64,000 bases of DNA from Flavobacterium palustre (GTDB lineage Bacteria; Bacteroidota; Bacteroidia; Flavobacteriales; Flavobacteriaceae), in the NCBI RefSeq assembly GCF_014639535.1, contig NZ_BMGA01000005.1:73455-137454 (forward strand), in the 5' to 3' direction. Made by a program: the position numbers and the translations under genes. The notes under the pieces are model-generated. The model saw nothing but the letters and a program-made list of their open reading frames with translations. It was not told the origin of the DNA and did not search any database. Positions 55,282 to 63,902 of the stretch are shown piece by piece. The number at the start of each line of letters is the position of its first letter. The first letter of the stretch is position 1.

Positions 55282-55299
55282 TGTACATATATTTGTACA
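55282..55299 (+). promoter_or_regulatory. yefM-yoeB operator and -7 box
   Basis: Two TGTACA cores (55282-55287 and 55294-55299) are 12 bases apart; TGTACA is the reported operator core of the YefM-YoeB family. The -7 box TATATTTG (55288-55295) fills the space and overlaps the second core, so bound repressor would cover the promoter. This predicts autoregulation of the pair. Confidence 0.78.
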
Positions 55300-55314
55300 C
55301 TAAAAAATACAGTT

Positions 55315-55569
55315 ATGGTAATTACTAATATATCCGATTTTAGAAAAGATATTAAATCTTACTTTGATGCAGTAGCAAAGAATTTTGAAACTCTTATAAT
55401 CAACAGAGGGAAAGATTCAGGGATTGTAGTGATATCTCTTGAAGAATATAATTCGTTAATGGCAACAAACTATGAATTATCATCCCGTTTAAATGAAAAA
55501 CGTCTTGATGCTGCTATCGAAAAATTAAAAACAAATCGATCATTTTCTAAAGATTTAATCGAAGAATAA
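55315..55569 (+). CDS. yefM: Antitoxin YefM (Phd/YefM family)
   Basis: Antitoxin of 84 residues. The Phd/YefM DNA-binding fold is shown by 'ITNISDFRKDIKSYFDAVAKNFETLIINRGKDSGIVVISLEEYNSLMATNYELSS'; the C-terminal helix neutralises the toxin. It starts 15 bases after the twin-TGTACA operator, which it presumably binds, and stops one base before the yoeB start codon. The first codon is a clean ATG. The system is a normal type II toxin-antitoxin module, probably mobile in origin. Confidence 0.94.
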   Translation: MVITNISDFRKDIKSYFDAVAKNFETLIINRGKDSGIVVISLEEYNSLMATNYELSSRLNEKRLDAAIEKLKTNRSFSKDLIEE

Positions 55570-55570
55570 A

Positions 55571-55828
55571 ATGAGATATGTCTTTGTAGATGAATCTTGG
55601 GAAGATTATTTGTATTGGCAAAAAATCGATAAGAAAAAAGTAAAAAAAATCAATGATTTACTCAAGGATATTGCCCGCACTCCATTTGAAGGAATAGGAA
55701 AACCCGAGCCACTTAAACATAAATATGCCGGTTTTTGGTCTCGCAGAATTGATGACGAACATCGGTTAATTTACAGATATCTGGAAGATGAAATACAAAT
55801 TGTAAAATGCAGACATCATTATGATTAA
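55571..55828 (+). CDS. yoeB: Toxin YoeB (ribosome-dependent mRNA endonuclease)
   Basis: RelE-superfamily toxin of 85 residues. Diagnostic strings are 'SWEDYLYWQKIDKKKVKKINDLLKDIARTPFEGIGKPEPLKH' and 'GFWSRRIDDEHRLIYRY' with the C-terminal 'CRHHYD'. The catalytic residues of YoeB (Glu in GKPEPL, Arg in WSRRI, and the His/Tyr at the C-terminus) all appear present, so it should be active. It cuts mRNA in the ribosomal A site when free. It follows yefM by one base and ends before a hairpin shared with the converging peroxiredoxin gene. Confidence 0.95.
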   Translation: MRYVFVDESWEDYLYWQKIDKKKVKKINDLLKDIARTPFEGIGKPEPLKHKYAGFWSRRIDDEHRLIYRYLEDEIQIVKCRHHYD

Positions 55829-55860
55829 GCTTTGCATATTTATCAATTATCTGAAAAAAC

Positions 55861-55902
55861 AAAAAAAGTACAACAGGAAGAAAATCTTATTGTACTTTTT
55901 TT
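55861..55902. terminator. Bidirectional terminator
   Basis: AAAAAAAGTACAA pairs with TTGTACTTTTTTT (55861-55873 with 55890-55902) over a 16-base loop, giving T runs on both strands. It lies between yoeB and the peroxiredoxin gene. Confidence 0.85.
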
Positions 55903-55922
55903 ATTGGTGAAACCTAAAAAAA

Positions 55923-56561
55923 TTATTTATTAGGCTGTGGTGTCATTCTTAAGTAATATTTAATGCGATTAAATCCTTTTGGGAATTTAGCAGGAATATC
56001 TTCGTCTGGTATTGATGGAGAAATAACCACATCCTGACCGTCTTTCCAGTTAGCCGGCGTTGCCACACTATAATTAGCTGTTAATTGCAAACTATCGATG
56101 ACACGTAACAATTCATCAAAATTTCTTCCTGTTGAAGCCGGATAGGTCAATATCAATTTTACTTTTTTATCAGCACCAATGATAAATACGGAACGAACTG
56201 TGAAAGTATCATTGGCATTTGGATGAATCATATCATACAAATTAGCGACTTCTTTGTTCTCATCTGCGATAATTGGGTATTGCAAAGTAACATTTTGAGT
56301 TTCTTCGATATCTTTAATCCAGTTTAAGTGCGATTCTAATCCATCAACACTTAACGCAATAACCTTAGTATTTCTTTTTTGAAACTCAGGAAAATAATTA
56401 GCTACCGTTCCTAATTCGGTTGTACAAACCGGTGTAAAATCAGATGGATGTGAAAATAAAACACCCCAGGAATCACCTAGCCACTCGTGAAATTGTACTG
56501 TACCTTGTGTCGTTTCTGCTGTAAAATCCGGAGCGATATCTCCTAATCGTATTGTTGCCAT
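55923..56561 (-). CDS. 1-Cys peroxiredoxin (Prx6-type)
   Basis: Peroxidase of 212 residues that reduces hydrogen peroxide and organic peroxides. The peroxidatic Cys46 is in 'HPSDFTPVCTTEL'; 'RSVFIIGADKKVKLILTYPASTGRNFDELLRVIDSLQ' is the Prx6 signature; the long C-terminal arm ('DEDIPAKFPKGF...LRMTPQP') is typical of this subgroup, which often uses a single cysteine. No second cysteine is present anywhere else in the chain, confirming the 1-Cys mechanism, so a thiol partner is needed. It is a single gene, not linked to an OxyR-like regulator here. Confidence 0.94.
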   Translation of the reverse strand: MATIRLGDIAPDFTAETTQGTVQFHEWLGDSWGVLFSHPSDFTPVCTTELGTVANYFPEFQKRNTKVIALSVDGLESHLNWIKDIEETQNVTLQYPIIADENKEVANLYDMIHPNANDTFTVRSVFIIGADKKVKLILTYPASTGRNFDELLRVIDSLQLTANYSVATPANWKDGQDVVISPSIPDEDIPAKFPKGFNRIKYYLRMTPQPNK

Positions 56562-56673
56562 AATTTCTAATTTTATATAAGTCCTATAAAATTAGTCAAA
56601 AAAAAGTAATCCCGAACGAATTCTTAGTACAAATAGACCAACTTAAAACAATAGATTTTCTAAAACACAGAAA

Positions 56674-57585
56674 TTAAATCATTTGGAGTAAAAAATACCA
56701 AAAAGCCAGCGTAATAAAAGAAATAGGAATTCCAAAACCAATCATCATACTGCTCAGTCTTGGTTTTAATCCATGAGAAGAAGCTAAAATACTTGCCATA
56801 ATCATAGGTGCCATAGCAGCTTCTATTAAAGCCACCTGAATCATCAGCGAATTTTGTTTCAGAATGACGACATACAGTACAAACAGAATGGCGGGGGTAA
56901 TTAATAATTTGTAAGCCAAGCCCAACCAAAGAAATTTCCAATGCTGGCTTTTGCTGTCAAAATGCAGCTGTAAACCAACAGAAATCATGGCTAACGGTGT
57001 AAGCAGACTCCCCACTTTTTGTAAAGCCAACTGAAAATAATCATGAAATTCCAAATCCAATACATTAGCAAAAACGGCTATCAAAAAACAAATAAAAGGC
57101 GGAAACAGCATTACTTTTTTAATTATTTTACCGCCACTGGTCGCTTCTTTAGAATAAAGTGTAGCCACAACAACAGCAAGAGTTGAAAGCACAACAAAAG
57201 TCCCTGGCTGATCGACTAAAATGGCCATTTTTAAACCTTCGGAACCATATAATGCGTTCACTATGGGATAGCCCAAAAAGGACGTGTTTCCCAGACCTGC
57301 AGTGATAATTAAACAACCTACTAATTTTCTGGACCAACCATATTTTTTTCCTAAAAAACGAAAGAAAAAAAAGGAAAGTGTAAATCCTATCCAGGTAACT
57401 CCTATCAGGTACAACAGTTCATTATCCCAATTTACTTTAGGAATATAATACAATGCCAATGAAGGAAGACAGATATAAACTACAATCTTGTTTAACAGCT
57501 TGTAAGCATCAGAAGGAAACCATTTAATGCGTTGCAACGCAACTCCCAGCAATAAATAGACAAAAATCAGAATAATGTTAATCAT
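56674..57585 (-). CDS. AEC-family transporter
   Basis: Inner-membrane protein of 303 residues with about ten TM helices in two halves of five. It begins 'MINIILIFVYLLLGVALQRIKWFPSDAYKLLNKIVVYICLPSLALYYIPKV' and contains 'ITAGLGNTSFLGYPIVNALYG', the conserved GN.GF.G.P segment of auxin-efflux-carrier proteins, with 'TPLAMISVGLQL' in the middle. Bacterial members move malate or other organic acids; the substrate is unknown. A -7 box (TATCTTTG on the minus strand, 57593-57600) ends only seven bases before the ATG, so its mRNA may be nearly leaderless. Confidence 0.93.
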   Translation of the reverse strand: MINIILIFVYLLLGVALQRIKWFPSDAYKLLNKIVVYICLPSLALYYIPKVNWDNELLYLIGVTWIGFTLSFFFFRFLGKKYGWSRKLVGCLIITAGLGNTSFLGYPIVNALYGSEGLKMAILVDQPGTFVVLSTLAVVVATLYSKEATSGGKIIKKVMLFPPFICFLIAVFANVLDLEFHDYFQLALQKVGSLLTPLAMISVGLQLHFDSKSQHWKFLWLGLAYKLLITPAILFVLYVVILKQNSLMIQVALIEAAMAPMIMASILASSHGLKPRLSSMMIGFGIPISFITLAFWYFLLQMI

Positions 57586-57592
57586 AATACTG

Positions 57593-57600
57593 CAAAGATA
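57593..57600 (-). promoter_or_regulatory. -7 promoter box close to the AEC start codon
   Basis: On the minus strand TATCTTTG ends seven bases before the ATG. A TTG (57626-57624) lies 23 bases upstream, at the upper limit of normal spacing. The transcript should begin within a few bases of the AUG. Confidence 0.5.
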
Positions 57601-57722
57601 TTCACTAATACCGATTATATATTCAATATTGCCTAATAAAATTAGCCTATTTTATACTATACCGGCATTATAGCTAATTTTCTTTGGTATAATATTACAA
57701 TATAAATGCAGCAGTTAAAAAT

Positions 57723-57786
57723 TCACCGCAAATTACAGCGGTTAAAAAAGCAGACAACACCTTACTAAACCTGTAATTTGCAGTGA
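57723..57786 (-). terminator. Long hairpin, possible terminator; ACCGCAAA-type element
   Basis: Arms of 16 bases (57723-57738 and 57771-57786, one wobble on the minus strand) enclose 32 bases. On the minus strand it is followed by ATTTTTAA and lies just after the peroxidase stop codon. The arm begins TCACCGCAAATT, linking it to the repeats at 5457 and 43497. Confidence 0.6.
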
Positions 57787-57794
57787 TTTTTTGT

Positions 57795-59555
57795 TTATTT
57801 CAAATACTTTTTATCAGTCAGGGATTTCATAAAATCAACCAATTGTTTTTTCTCTAAATCGGTTAAATTAAGTTTATCTTCAGGCAAGGTCTGATTTTCA
57901 AGAGAAAACCCTAATCCTTTTCCGCCACCTTCGTTGTAGAAATCAACCACTTCTTCTAAAGTTTTAAAAACACCATTGTGCATATAAGGTGCTGTTAAAG
58001 TTATATTTCTAATGGTTGGCGTTTTGAAAGAATATTGGTGAATCAGGGCTTTTGTCAAATTGTACTTCCCTAAATCGGTATCTAATTTTCCATTAGCATC
58101 AGGAACTCCTAAAACCTCACTTTCTGATTTCATGAAATTTGGCGGTACTGTTCCATTGGTTAACGGAATAAAATGACAAGTAGCACATTTAGCTTTTCCG
58201 GCAAAAAGGTTAAATCCTGCTTTTTCATCAGCTGTAAAAGCAACTTCGTTTCGCATATACGCATCAAATTTAGAATCGAATTTGCTTAATGTTCGAATAT
58301 AAGATGCCAAAGCATTTTTAATTTCAAAAGCAGTAATTCCTTTTTTAGGAAAGGCTTTTTCAAACTTTTGAATGTATTTCTCATCTTTTTTAATTTTCTG
58401 AGCCGCTTCTTCTAATGATCCGTGCATTTCATCCGCATTAGTAATCACAGCTACAGCCTGATCTTCTATATAATTCACTCTCGAATCGAAAAAGAAAACA
58501 CGCTGGAAAGCAATATTGGTCAATGTTGGCGTATTTCTTTTCACAAAAGATTTACCGTCAAAAGAAAGTGCTTTTTCCATACCATCAGTAAAAGCCTTAT
58601 CGGCATGATGGCAAGAAGCGCAGGAACGACTGTTATTTCCTGACAAAACAGGATCGTTGAAAAGTAATTTCCCTAAAGTGGCTTTTTCTTGGGTTGTTTC
58701 ATAATCCGGAAAAGCCGAAAAAGCTTCTTCATCAAAAACTGCTGCGTCAAATAAGGTTTGAGCATTCGTTTTCAATCCTCGCATTTCATTGAAAAAAGGA
58801 ATCTTCAAATCTTTTTGACTTTGATATAATTTTCGACTTAATGGATTGGCATAATTTTGAATAAAAGCAGCACGGTCAAAAGCATTAAAATTAGGATTGG
58901 CTTTTAAATAACTAATTGCCTGATTGATGATTTTCAAACCGGCATCCGATTCATTATCGGTATAGAGTTGATAATATTTTTGAATGCCTTCCAATGAAGC
59001 TACCACTTCTGGAATTGATTTTTGTGCTATTGGCGAATCAAAACCTGTAATTCCCATACTTATTATTCTAAAAACTTCCAATCGTAAAGCATCAAAAACA
59101 TGAGCATCGGTCAATTCATTGGTTGCTGCAATTCGGTTCAAACGCTTTAAATTAGCCGAAAGAATCCCCATTTCTTTCAATAATTCCGATTTGGATTTCA
59201 CATCATAAACAGGAAATAAAAACTCTTCAATTACCTGAAATCCCTGCGGTGGTAAAGTCATTTTATCATCTTCCTCAAACTCTGAAAGAGCAGGACCGTT
59301 GATTGCCTTAGAAACTTCCGGAAAATAATATTCGCTAAAAACTTCTATTTTTTTATAATTCGAATGCGCTGCCAAAAACTGTTGCTGCAGTTGCTTAGAA
59401 TCCGAATTGGATTGTATCAAAGCTTCTAAATCATTTACTGATTGAATTAAAGTAGTTATATCGGCTTGAAATAATTGTTTTACTTGTGTAGTTTTAGGAG
59501 TTTCACTGCAGGAAACCACAAACAGTAACAGTAAAAAAAGGAAACATTTTTTCAT
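57795..59555 (-). CDS. Di-haem cytochrome c peroxidase with imelysin-like N-terminal half
   Basis: Envelope lipoprotein of 586 residues; Cys16 in LFVVSC is the lipidation site. Residues about 30-240 are helical and carry 'LPPQGFQVIEEFLF', close to the GxHxxE metal motif of imelysin/EfeO proteins but with Gln for His. Residues about 265-586 are a MauG/CcpA-type di-haem peroxidase: haem sites CASCH (312-316) and CATCH (457-461), with 'RNTPTLTNIAFQRVFFFDSRV' and 'FKTPTIRNITLTAPYMHNGVFKTLEEVVDFYNEGG'. It probably removes peroxide or oxidises a periplasmic target. The PhoX-like lipoprotein gene lies 88 bases upstream on the same strand. Confidence 0.9.
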   Translation of the reverse strand: MKKCFLFLLLLFVVSCSETPKTTQVKQLFQADITTLIQSVNDLEALIQSNSDSKQLQQQFLAAHSNYKKIEVFSEYYFPEVSKAINGPALSEFEEDDKMTLPPQGFQVIEEFLFPVYDVKSKSELLKEMGILSANLKRLNRIAATNELTDAHVFDALRLEVFRIISMGITGFDSPIAQKSIPEVVASLEGIQKYYQLYTDNESDAGLKIINQAISYLKANPNFNAFDRAAFIQNYANPLSRKLYQSQKDLKIPFFNEMRGLKTNAQTLFDAAVFDEEAFSAFPDYETTQEKATLGKLLFNDPVLSGNNSRSCASCHHADKAFTDGMEKALSFDGKSFVKRNTPTLTNIAFQRVFFFDSRVNYIEDQAVAVITNADEMHGSLEEAAQKIKKDEKYIQKFEKAFPKKGITAFEIKNALASYIRTLSKFDSKFDAYMRNEVAFTADEKAGFNLFAGKAKCATCHFIPLTNGTVPPNFMKSESEVLGVPDANGKLDTDLGKYNLTKALIHQYSFKTPTIRNITLTAPYMHNGVFKTLEEVVDFYNEGGGKGLGFSLENQTLPEDKLNLTDLEKKQLVDFMKSLTDKKYLK

Positions 59556-59586
59556 AATAAACAGAAAAAGAATTGGAAAACAAAAG

Positions 59587-59613
59587 CCACGATTTCAAAT
59601 TGAGAAACCGTGG
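59587..59613 (-). terminator. Hairpin between PhoX-like and peroxidase genes
   Basis: CCACGATTTC (59587-59596) pairs with GAAACCGTGG (59604-59613, one G-T on the minus strand). The minus strand then reads CTTTTGTTTTCC, a weak T run. It may partly terminate transcription, so the peroxidase could be expressed at a lower level. Confidence 0.62.
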
Positions 59614-59643
59614 ACTTCTGAAAATATTTTTTTAAAAATTTTA

Positions 59644-61080
59644 TTATCTGGCTAATCCTTTTATTAATACCACCTGACTCGCTTGTTTTTCATTCGGACG
59701 ACCTGTTCCTCCATCTACACCTTTGTATTTATCACCATTCCAGGTGTGAGGCTGAACACATAATAAGAAAGTATCATCAATCCCTAATTCTTCCGATACA
59801 TCAATTAAAGCTCCGTATTCCCAGCTACCAAATCTTGAACTTCCTCCTACATTGTATTTAGCAGCATCCGTTTCGGTACGACGGTGATCTAATTCAACAA
59901 CTACTTTCATTGTTTTTTTAGCAATATCGTATTGATAAATGTAAGCATCATGCGTTTCGTCTCCGTAACCATTTGAGTCTTCCTGAACATAAACATAGTT
60001 TTTAGTCACACAAATGTTATCCGGATTTTGGAAAGTTTTAGCAATTCCGCTACGATCATCTCCATCTAAAATCACTTTTAAATTTCCTGATAACGGATTG
60101 TTTTGGTCTAAATCCAATTGGTAAACTCTACCATATTTTGTTCTTGAAGCATCAGCATTAGCTCCGGTTCTGTCTTGTCCGGTTACATTAAAATAGATTT
60201 CTCTATCAGCAGCTTTTTCTCCTTTTCTATAATCTAAATCCTCTACTCTACCAAACTTAAGTCCTTTTAAAGTATTTACAGTAGCATTAATTTGAGCACC
60301 TGTTAAAGTAGTATGATTGTCAATTTTCACAAATGAAACCGGATACGTTTTACCCACAACCATATCAGTTTCTCTTTGATTGTCGTTGTTTCTTTTCATC
60401 ATGTACAAAGAACCGTTAGCCAAATCCCCAACAGTATTAGAAACATACATAAACACCTGTCCGCCATTAGTTCCTGAATCGTCATCACCAAGAATAACAA
60501 CTGTCTTACCCGGAAATGCCGAAGCTTTTAATGGCAAAGCATTCTCTGCACTTAAACGACCTAAACCAGGTAATTCTTTTGAAACACTATTAGACTCCAC
60601 ATCTCCATAAGGATCCAAACCATGTGTACGGGATTCTTCTCCTGATTCTCCCGAAGTTAAATACAAAGGACCAAAACCATGAATTTCAGGAGTAGCCATT
60701 GATGCACTACACAATCTCCAAACTCCACCATTAGAATTCAATAAATATTCTCCGGCTACCGGTTTGAACGTTTTGTCTAATGTAACTCTTGAAACAGCAA
60801 AATTGTCTTCATGATTTACTAAAAAAGTAAAAGTTCCATCGGCATTTTTCAATAATCCACTTCCGTCCGCCGAACCTCCGAAAACAAAATTTGGAGTTTG
60901 AGACAACACATCATCAGACGTGATTAAAGAAAATAATTCCAAATTTTCAAAACCTTCCTTTTTCTTTACTAATACCGGTGTTTCAGACTGATCGGCTAAA
61001 ACCACCTCTGACCCTGATTTGTCGTTCTCGCACGAGAAAAAAGCTGTACTTAAAAGTAGCCCTAAAATAATTTTTTTCAT
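59644..61080 (-). CDS. PhoX/DUF839-like lipoprotein
   Basis: Exported lipoprotein of 478 residues; the start was moved to the ATG giving MKKIILGLLLSTAFFSC, with Cys17 lipidated, because the upstream extension is not signal-like. The mature protein resembles PhoX (DUF839) beta-propeller proteins: 'LNSNGGVWRLCSASMATPEIHGFGPLYLTSGESGEE', 'VILGDDDSGTNGGQVFMYVSN', 'GRVEDLDYRKGEKAADREIYFNVTGQD', 'FQNPDNICVTKNYVYVQEDSNGYG'. True PhoX is a calcium/iron alkaline phosphatase; whether this one keeps phosphatase activity is unknown. It is followed by a di-haem peroxidase gene. Confidence 0.85.
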   Translation of the reverse strand: MKKIILGLLLSTAFFSCENDKSGSEVVLADQSETPVLVKKKEGFENLELFSLITSDDVLSQTPNFVFGGSADGSGLLKNADGTFTFLVNHEDNFAVSRVTLDKTFKPVAGEYLLNSNGGVWRLCSASMATPEIHGFGPLYLTSGESGEESRTHGLDPYGDVESNSVSKELPGLGRLSAENALPLKASAFPGKTVVILGDDDSGTNGGQVFMYVSNTVGDLANGSLYMMKRNNDNQRETDMVVGKTYPVSFVKIDNHTTLTGAQINATVNTLKGLKFGRVEDLDYRKGEKAADREIYFNVTGQDRTGANADASRTKYGRVYQLDLDQNNPLSGNLKVILDGDDRSGIAKTFQNPDNICVTKNYVYVQEDSNGYGDETHDAYIYQYDIAKKTMKVVVELDHRRTETDAAKYNVGGSSRFGSWEYGALIDVSEELGIDDTFLLCVQPHTWNGDKYKGVDGGTGRPNEKQASQVVLIKGLAR

Positions 61081-61446
61081 CTTGGTTTGTTTTTTTAATT
61101 TTTTTCGAAACAAAGAAAGTCCAGTAATTTTAAAACAGGATGAACTAAACATTACCAAACTTTAAAGAATTATTCTGTTTTTTGAATCAAAAAACCCGAA
61201 ATACCCAATCTTAGTTTACCAAAACATTTTCCATAGATTACTCTAATATTAGCTACAACTATTCTTTTAAAAAGTAAAGCGATACTGCGGTTTCCTACTG
61301 TACTGAATATCAGTAACCAACTGCTTTTTGAAGTAAAAAAGCAACAACCACCACAACATTTGAATACAATTGCCGTTTTTTAGCACTAGAAAGTCTTTTT
61401 TTAATTCGAATCATATTAAAAAATAAATCATAAAAACCCTCAAATC
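61081..61446. other. 366-base gap between divergent genes; small hairpins only
   Basis: The gap separates the PhoX-like gene (minus) from a small barrel gene (plus) and must hold both promoters, but no clean TAnnTTTG pair was found. It contains two small hairpins, GTTTTTT/AAAAAAC (61177-61195) and TGCTTTTT/AAAAAGCA (61322-61343). No ORF with family features, tRNA or small RNA was recognised. Confidence 0.6.
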
Positions 61447-61989
61447 ATGAAAACAACAAAGAAAATTACCGCTGCCTTACTATTTGCACTGGCATTATTT
61501 AATTTTAATGAAACTAAGGCACAAGAAACTACAAATTATGACCAAGGTTTTAGACTTGGATTTGGTTTAAATGCCGGTTATGCTAACGAAGACCCATACA
61601 AACTTGCTCTGGGAGCCGATGCCAGATTGCAATATGACCTGACCAAAAGATATTCCATCACCTTAACAACAGGTTTCAACAACATCTTTGTTAGTGAAAA
61701 TGATGGTGATGACTTGGGTTTTATTCCAGTAAAAGCGGGTCTGAAAGCCTTTGTATGGAATGACCAATTTTATTTAACAGGGGAAGCAGGTGCGGCTTTT
61801 GCAGTAACTAATAATTACAACGACACCTCTTTATTATTATCTCCGGGAATTGGATATGCTAACAAATACATTGACATTTCTGCGCGTTACGAACACTATT
61901 CTGATTTTCCAACTATCAATAATGATGGTACTCCGGGCAAAGGTTTTGGTCAATTTGCACTTAGACTGGCTTATGGCTTTAAACTGTAA
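61447..61989 (+). CDS. Small outer-membrane beta-barrel protein
   Basis: Exported protein of 180 residues. The signal peptide (about 1-25) ends TKAQ. The mature part alternates short amphipathic strands ('FRLGFGLNAGYANED', 'LALGADARLQYDLTKRYSITLTTGFNNIFV', 'IPVKAGLKAFVWNDQFYLTGEAGAAFAV') and ends 'FGQFALRLAYGFKL', a typical barrel terminus. The size points to an eight-stranded OmpW/OmpX-like barrel. No co-transcribed neighbour was seen; a strong hairpin follows. The function cannot be told from sequence. Confidence 0.85.
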   Translation: MKTTKKITAALLFALALFNFNETKAQETTNYDQGFRLGFGLNAGYANEDPYKLALGADARLQYDLTKRYSITLTTGFNNIFVSENDGDDLGFIPVKAGLKAFVWNDQFYLTGEAGAAFAVTNNYNDTSLLLSPGIGYANKYIDISARYEHYSDFPTINNDGTPGKGFGQFALRLAYGFKL

Positions 61990-62007
61990 TTTGTAATAGC
62001 AATAAAA

Positions 62008-62038
62008 AAACTGACAGGTTTTTGAAACCTGTCAGTTT
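62008..62038. terminator. Terminator between convergent genes
   Basis: Perfect 14-bp arms AAACTGACAGGTTT (62008-62021) and AAACCTGTCAGTTT (62025-62038) close a 3-base loop. The minus strand is followed by seven T, so it best fits the ppk2 transcript, but it may also stop the barrel transcript. Confidence 0.9.
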
Positions 62039-62061
62039 AAAAAGCGAACCATTAAAAGTCT

Positions 62062-62940
62062 TTATTCTTTAGTCAATTGCTCTTTATACATCGCAAAATT
62101 AGCTTTTACTTTTTCTTCTAAATCCGGAACCTGAATATCAGTCAGTTTTTGCATTTCTTCCCAAATAATTTTAGCCACAATATAGCGTGCCATTTCTTTA
62201 TCATCGGCAGGAACAATATACCAAGGCGCCTTTTCAACAGCGGTTTTATTGATAGCTTCTTCGTAATATTGCATATACGTATCCCAATATTCGCGCTCTT
62301 TTAAGTCTCCTGGCGAAAATTTCCAGTGGTGTTCCATATTTTCTAATCGACGCAACAAACGTTTACGTTGCTCTTCCTTACTTAGATGAAAATAAAATTT
62401 TAAAACAATCGTTCCGTTTTGGGTAATATGTTTCTCAAAATTTCGAATTTGTTCGAAACGATTTTCCCAAAATTCAGCTGTAATATCTTCTAACTTTTCA
62501 ATTCCGGGCAAATTCTCATTCAAAATATATTCGGGATGTACTCGGGTAACCAATACATTTTCATAATGTGTTCTGTTAAAAACGGCAAATTTTCCTTTTT
62601 CAGGCAAAGCCAAATAATGCCGCCACAAATAATCGTGCTCCAGCTCAGTAGAATTTGGTGTTTTAAAACTATGTACCACCACACCACGGGGATTAAATTC
62701 CTTAAAAACCTCCCGAATCAAACTGTCCTTTCCCGAAGTATCCATTCCTTGCAAACAAATAAGTACTCCATATCGATTATGGGCATACATTACATCCTGC
62801 AATACACTTAACTTCTCCTGAACTTTTTCAAGCTTTTCTTCCTTATCATCATCACTGGCTTTACTGTACAAATTCGTTGGTATTTCAGAAAGTCTAATAG
62901 GTTCGGTTACTTTAAAATCATCCGGATTAATCGATTTCAT
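62062..62940 (-). CDS. ppk2: Polyphosphate kinase 2 family protein
   Basis: PPK2 enzyme of 292 residues that moves phosphate between polyphosphate and nucleotides. The P-loop is 'LQGMDTSGKDSLIREVF' and the lid/base region 'SFKTPNSTELEHDYLWRHYLALPEKGKFAVFNRTHYENVLVTRVHP'; 'LKFYFHLSKEEQRKRLLRRLE' and 'APWYIVPADDKEMARYIVAKII' follow. The length and single domain suit class III (phosphorylates AMP and ADP) or class I; class is not certain. A -7 box (TATATTTG on the minus strand, 62966-62973) lies 25 bases upstream. Confidence 0.94.
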   Translation of the reverse strand: MKSINPDDFKVTEPIRLSEIPTNLYSKASDDDKEEKLEKVQEKLSVLQDVMYAHNRYGVLICLQGMDTSGKDSLIREVFKEFNPRGVVVHSFKTPNSTELEHDYLWRHYLALPEKGKFAVFNRTHYENVLVTRVHPEYILNENLPGIEKLEDITAEFWENRFEQIRNFEKHITQNGTIVLKFYFHLSKEEQRKRLLRRLENMEHHWKFSPGDLKEREYWDTYMQYYEEAINKTAVEKAPWYIVPADDKEMARYIVAKIIWEEMQKLTDIQVPDLEEKVKANFAMYKEQLTKE

Positions 62941-63062
62941 AGGGAATATTTTAACTTTATACTCTCAAATATAAGGAATAAATACTATAATTTTAGACTT
63001 TTAAATTTAGCTATCGGAAGATATTAGTCTAATCTAAAATAGCGGATTTCAAAACAATATCC

Positions 63063-63899
63063 ATGGAAAAATTCACATTAGAATTATTATTTCAGATCAT
63101 CGGAATTGGTTCTGCCTCAGGAATATGCTACAAAGACAATTCCTTATTCATAGTTGGCGACAACAGCTGTTTTTTATATGAATATCATATTGATTCACAG
63201 CATTTAAACCGTTATCCGTTAATTGAAAATCCATCCGAAAACATCATCAAAAAGGACAAACCCGATTTTGAAGCCCTGACTTGTTTTCAAGACAGCATGT
63301 ATGCTTTTGGCTCAGGTTCAACCTCAAAAAGAAATAAAATGGTTGAATTTGATTGGACACAAAAAAAGAAAATTGCCTCTGACAATCTCGCCGATTTATA
63401 CGCTGCGATGCAAAATTTTGCTTCCATCAAACCCGAAGATTTCAATATTGAAGGCGTAATTCACGATGGCGAAAACTGGTATTTCTTGAATCGGGGCAAT
63501 GGTATTTCTAATAAAAACACACTTTTTAGTTTTCATGCCAAAAAACTGAATCAGGAATTCAACATGCGCTCTAATGATTATGAATTACCTAAAATAAACG
63601 GAATAGTAAGTAGTTTTACCGATGCAGTTTTAGTTGATGACAAAATCTATTTTTTGGCTACAGCCGAAGATACCCAATCCACTTATGACGATGGCGAAGT
63701 ACTGGGAAGCATTATTGGACGCATTAATTTAGAAACCATGAAAATTGATTTCACTCAAAAAATCAGTGATAGCCATAAGTTTGAAGGATTAACCGTTTTA
63801 AAAAACGACAACAATAAAATAGAATTTTTACTATGCGAAGACAAGGATACCGAAATTCTTGAAACCGCCATTTATAAATTATCATTAAACCTAAAATAA
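63063..63899 (+). CDS. Hypothetical protein, probable beta-propeller
   Basis: Protein of 278 residues without a signal peptide. Repeating beta-strand pairs such as 'SLFIVGDNSCFLYEYHID', 'SMYAFGSGSTSKRNKMVEFDW', 'NWYFLNRGNGISNKNTLFSF' and 'KIYFLATAEDTQSTYDDGEVLGSIIGRINLETM' suggest a small propeller. It resembles a group of unnamed Bacteroidota proteins annotated only as hypothetical, and I cannot give a function. Its stop codon is three bases before the ATG of an SDR gene, so the two are likely in one operon and perhaps related in role. Confidence 0.75.
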   Translation: MEKFTLELLFQIIGIGSASGICYKDNSLFIVGDNSCFLYEYHIDSQHLNRYPLIENPSENIIKKDKPDFEALTCFQDSMYAFGSGSTSKRNKMVEFDWTQKKKIASDNLADLYAAMQNFASIKPEDFNIEGVIHDGENWYFLNRGNGISNKNTLFSFHAKKLNQEFNMRSNDYELPKINGIVSSFTDAVLVDDKIYFLATAEDTQSTYDDGEVLGSIIGRINLETMKIDFTQKISDSHKFEGLTVLKNDNNKIEFLLCEDKDTEILETAIYKLSLNLK

Positions 63900-63902
63900 A
63901 TC

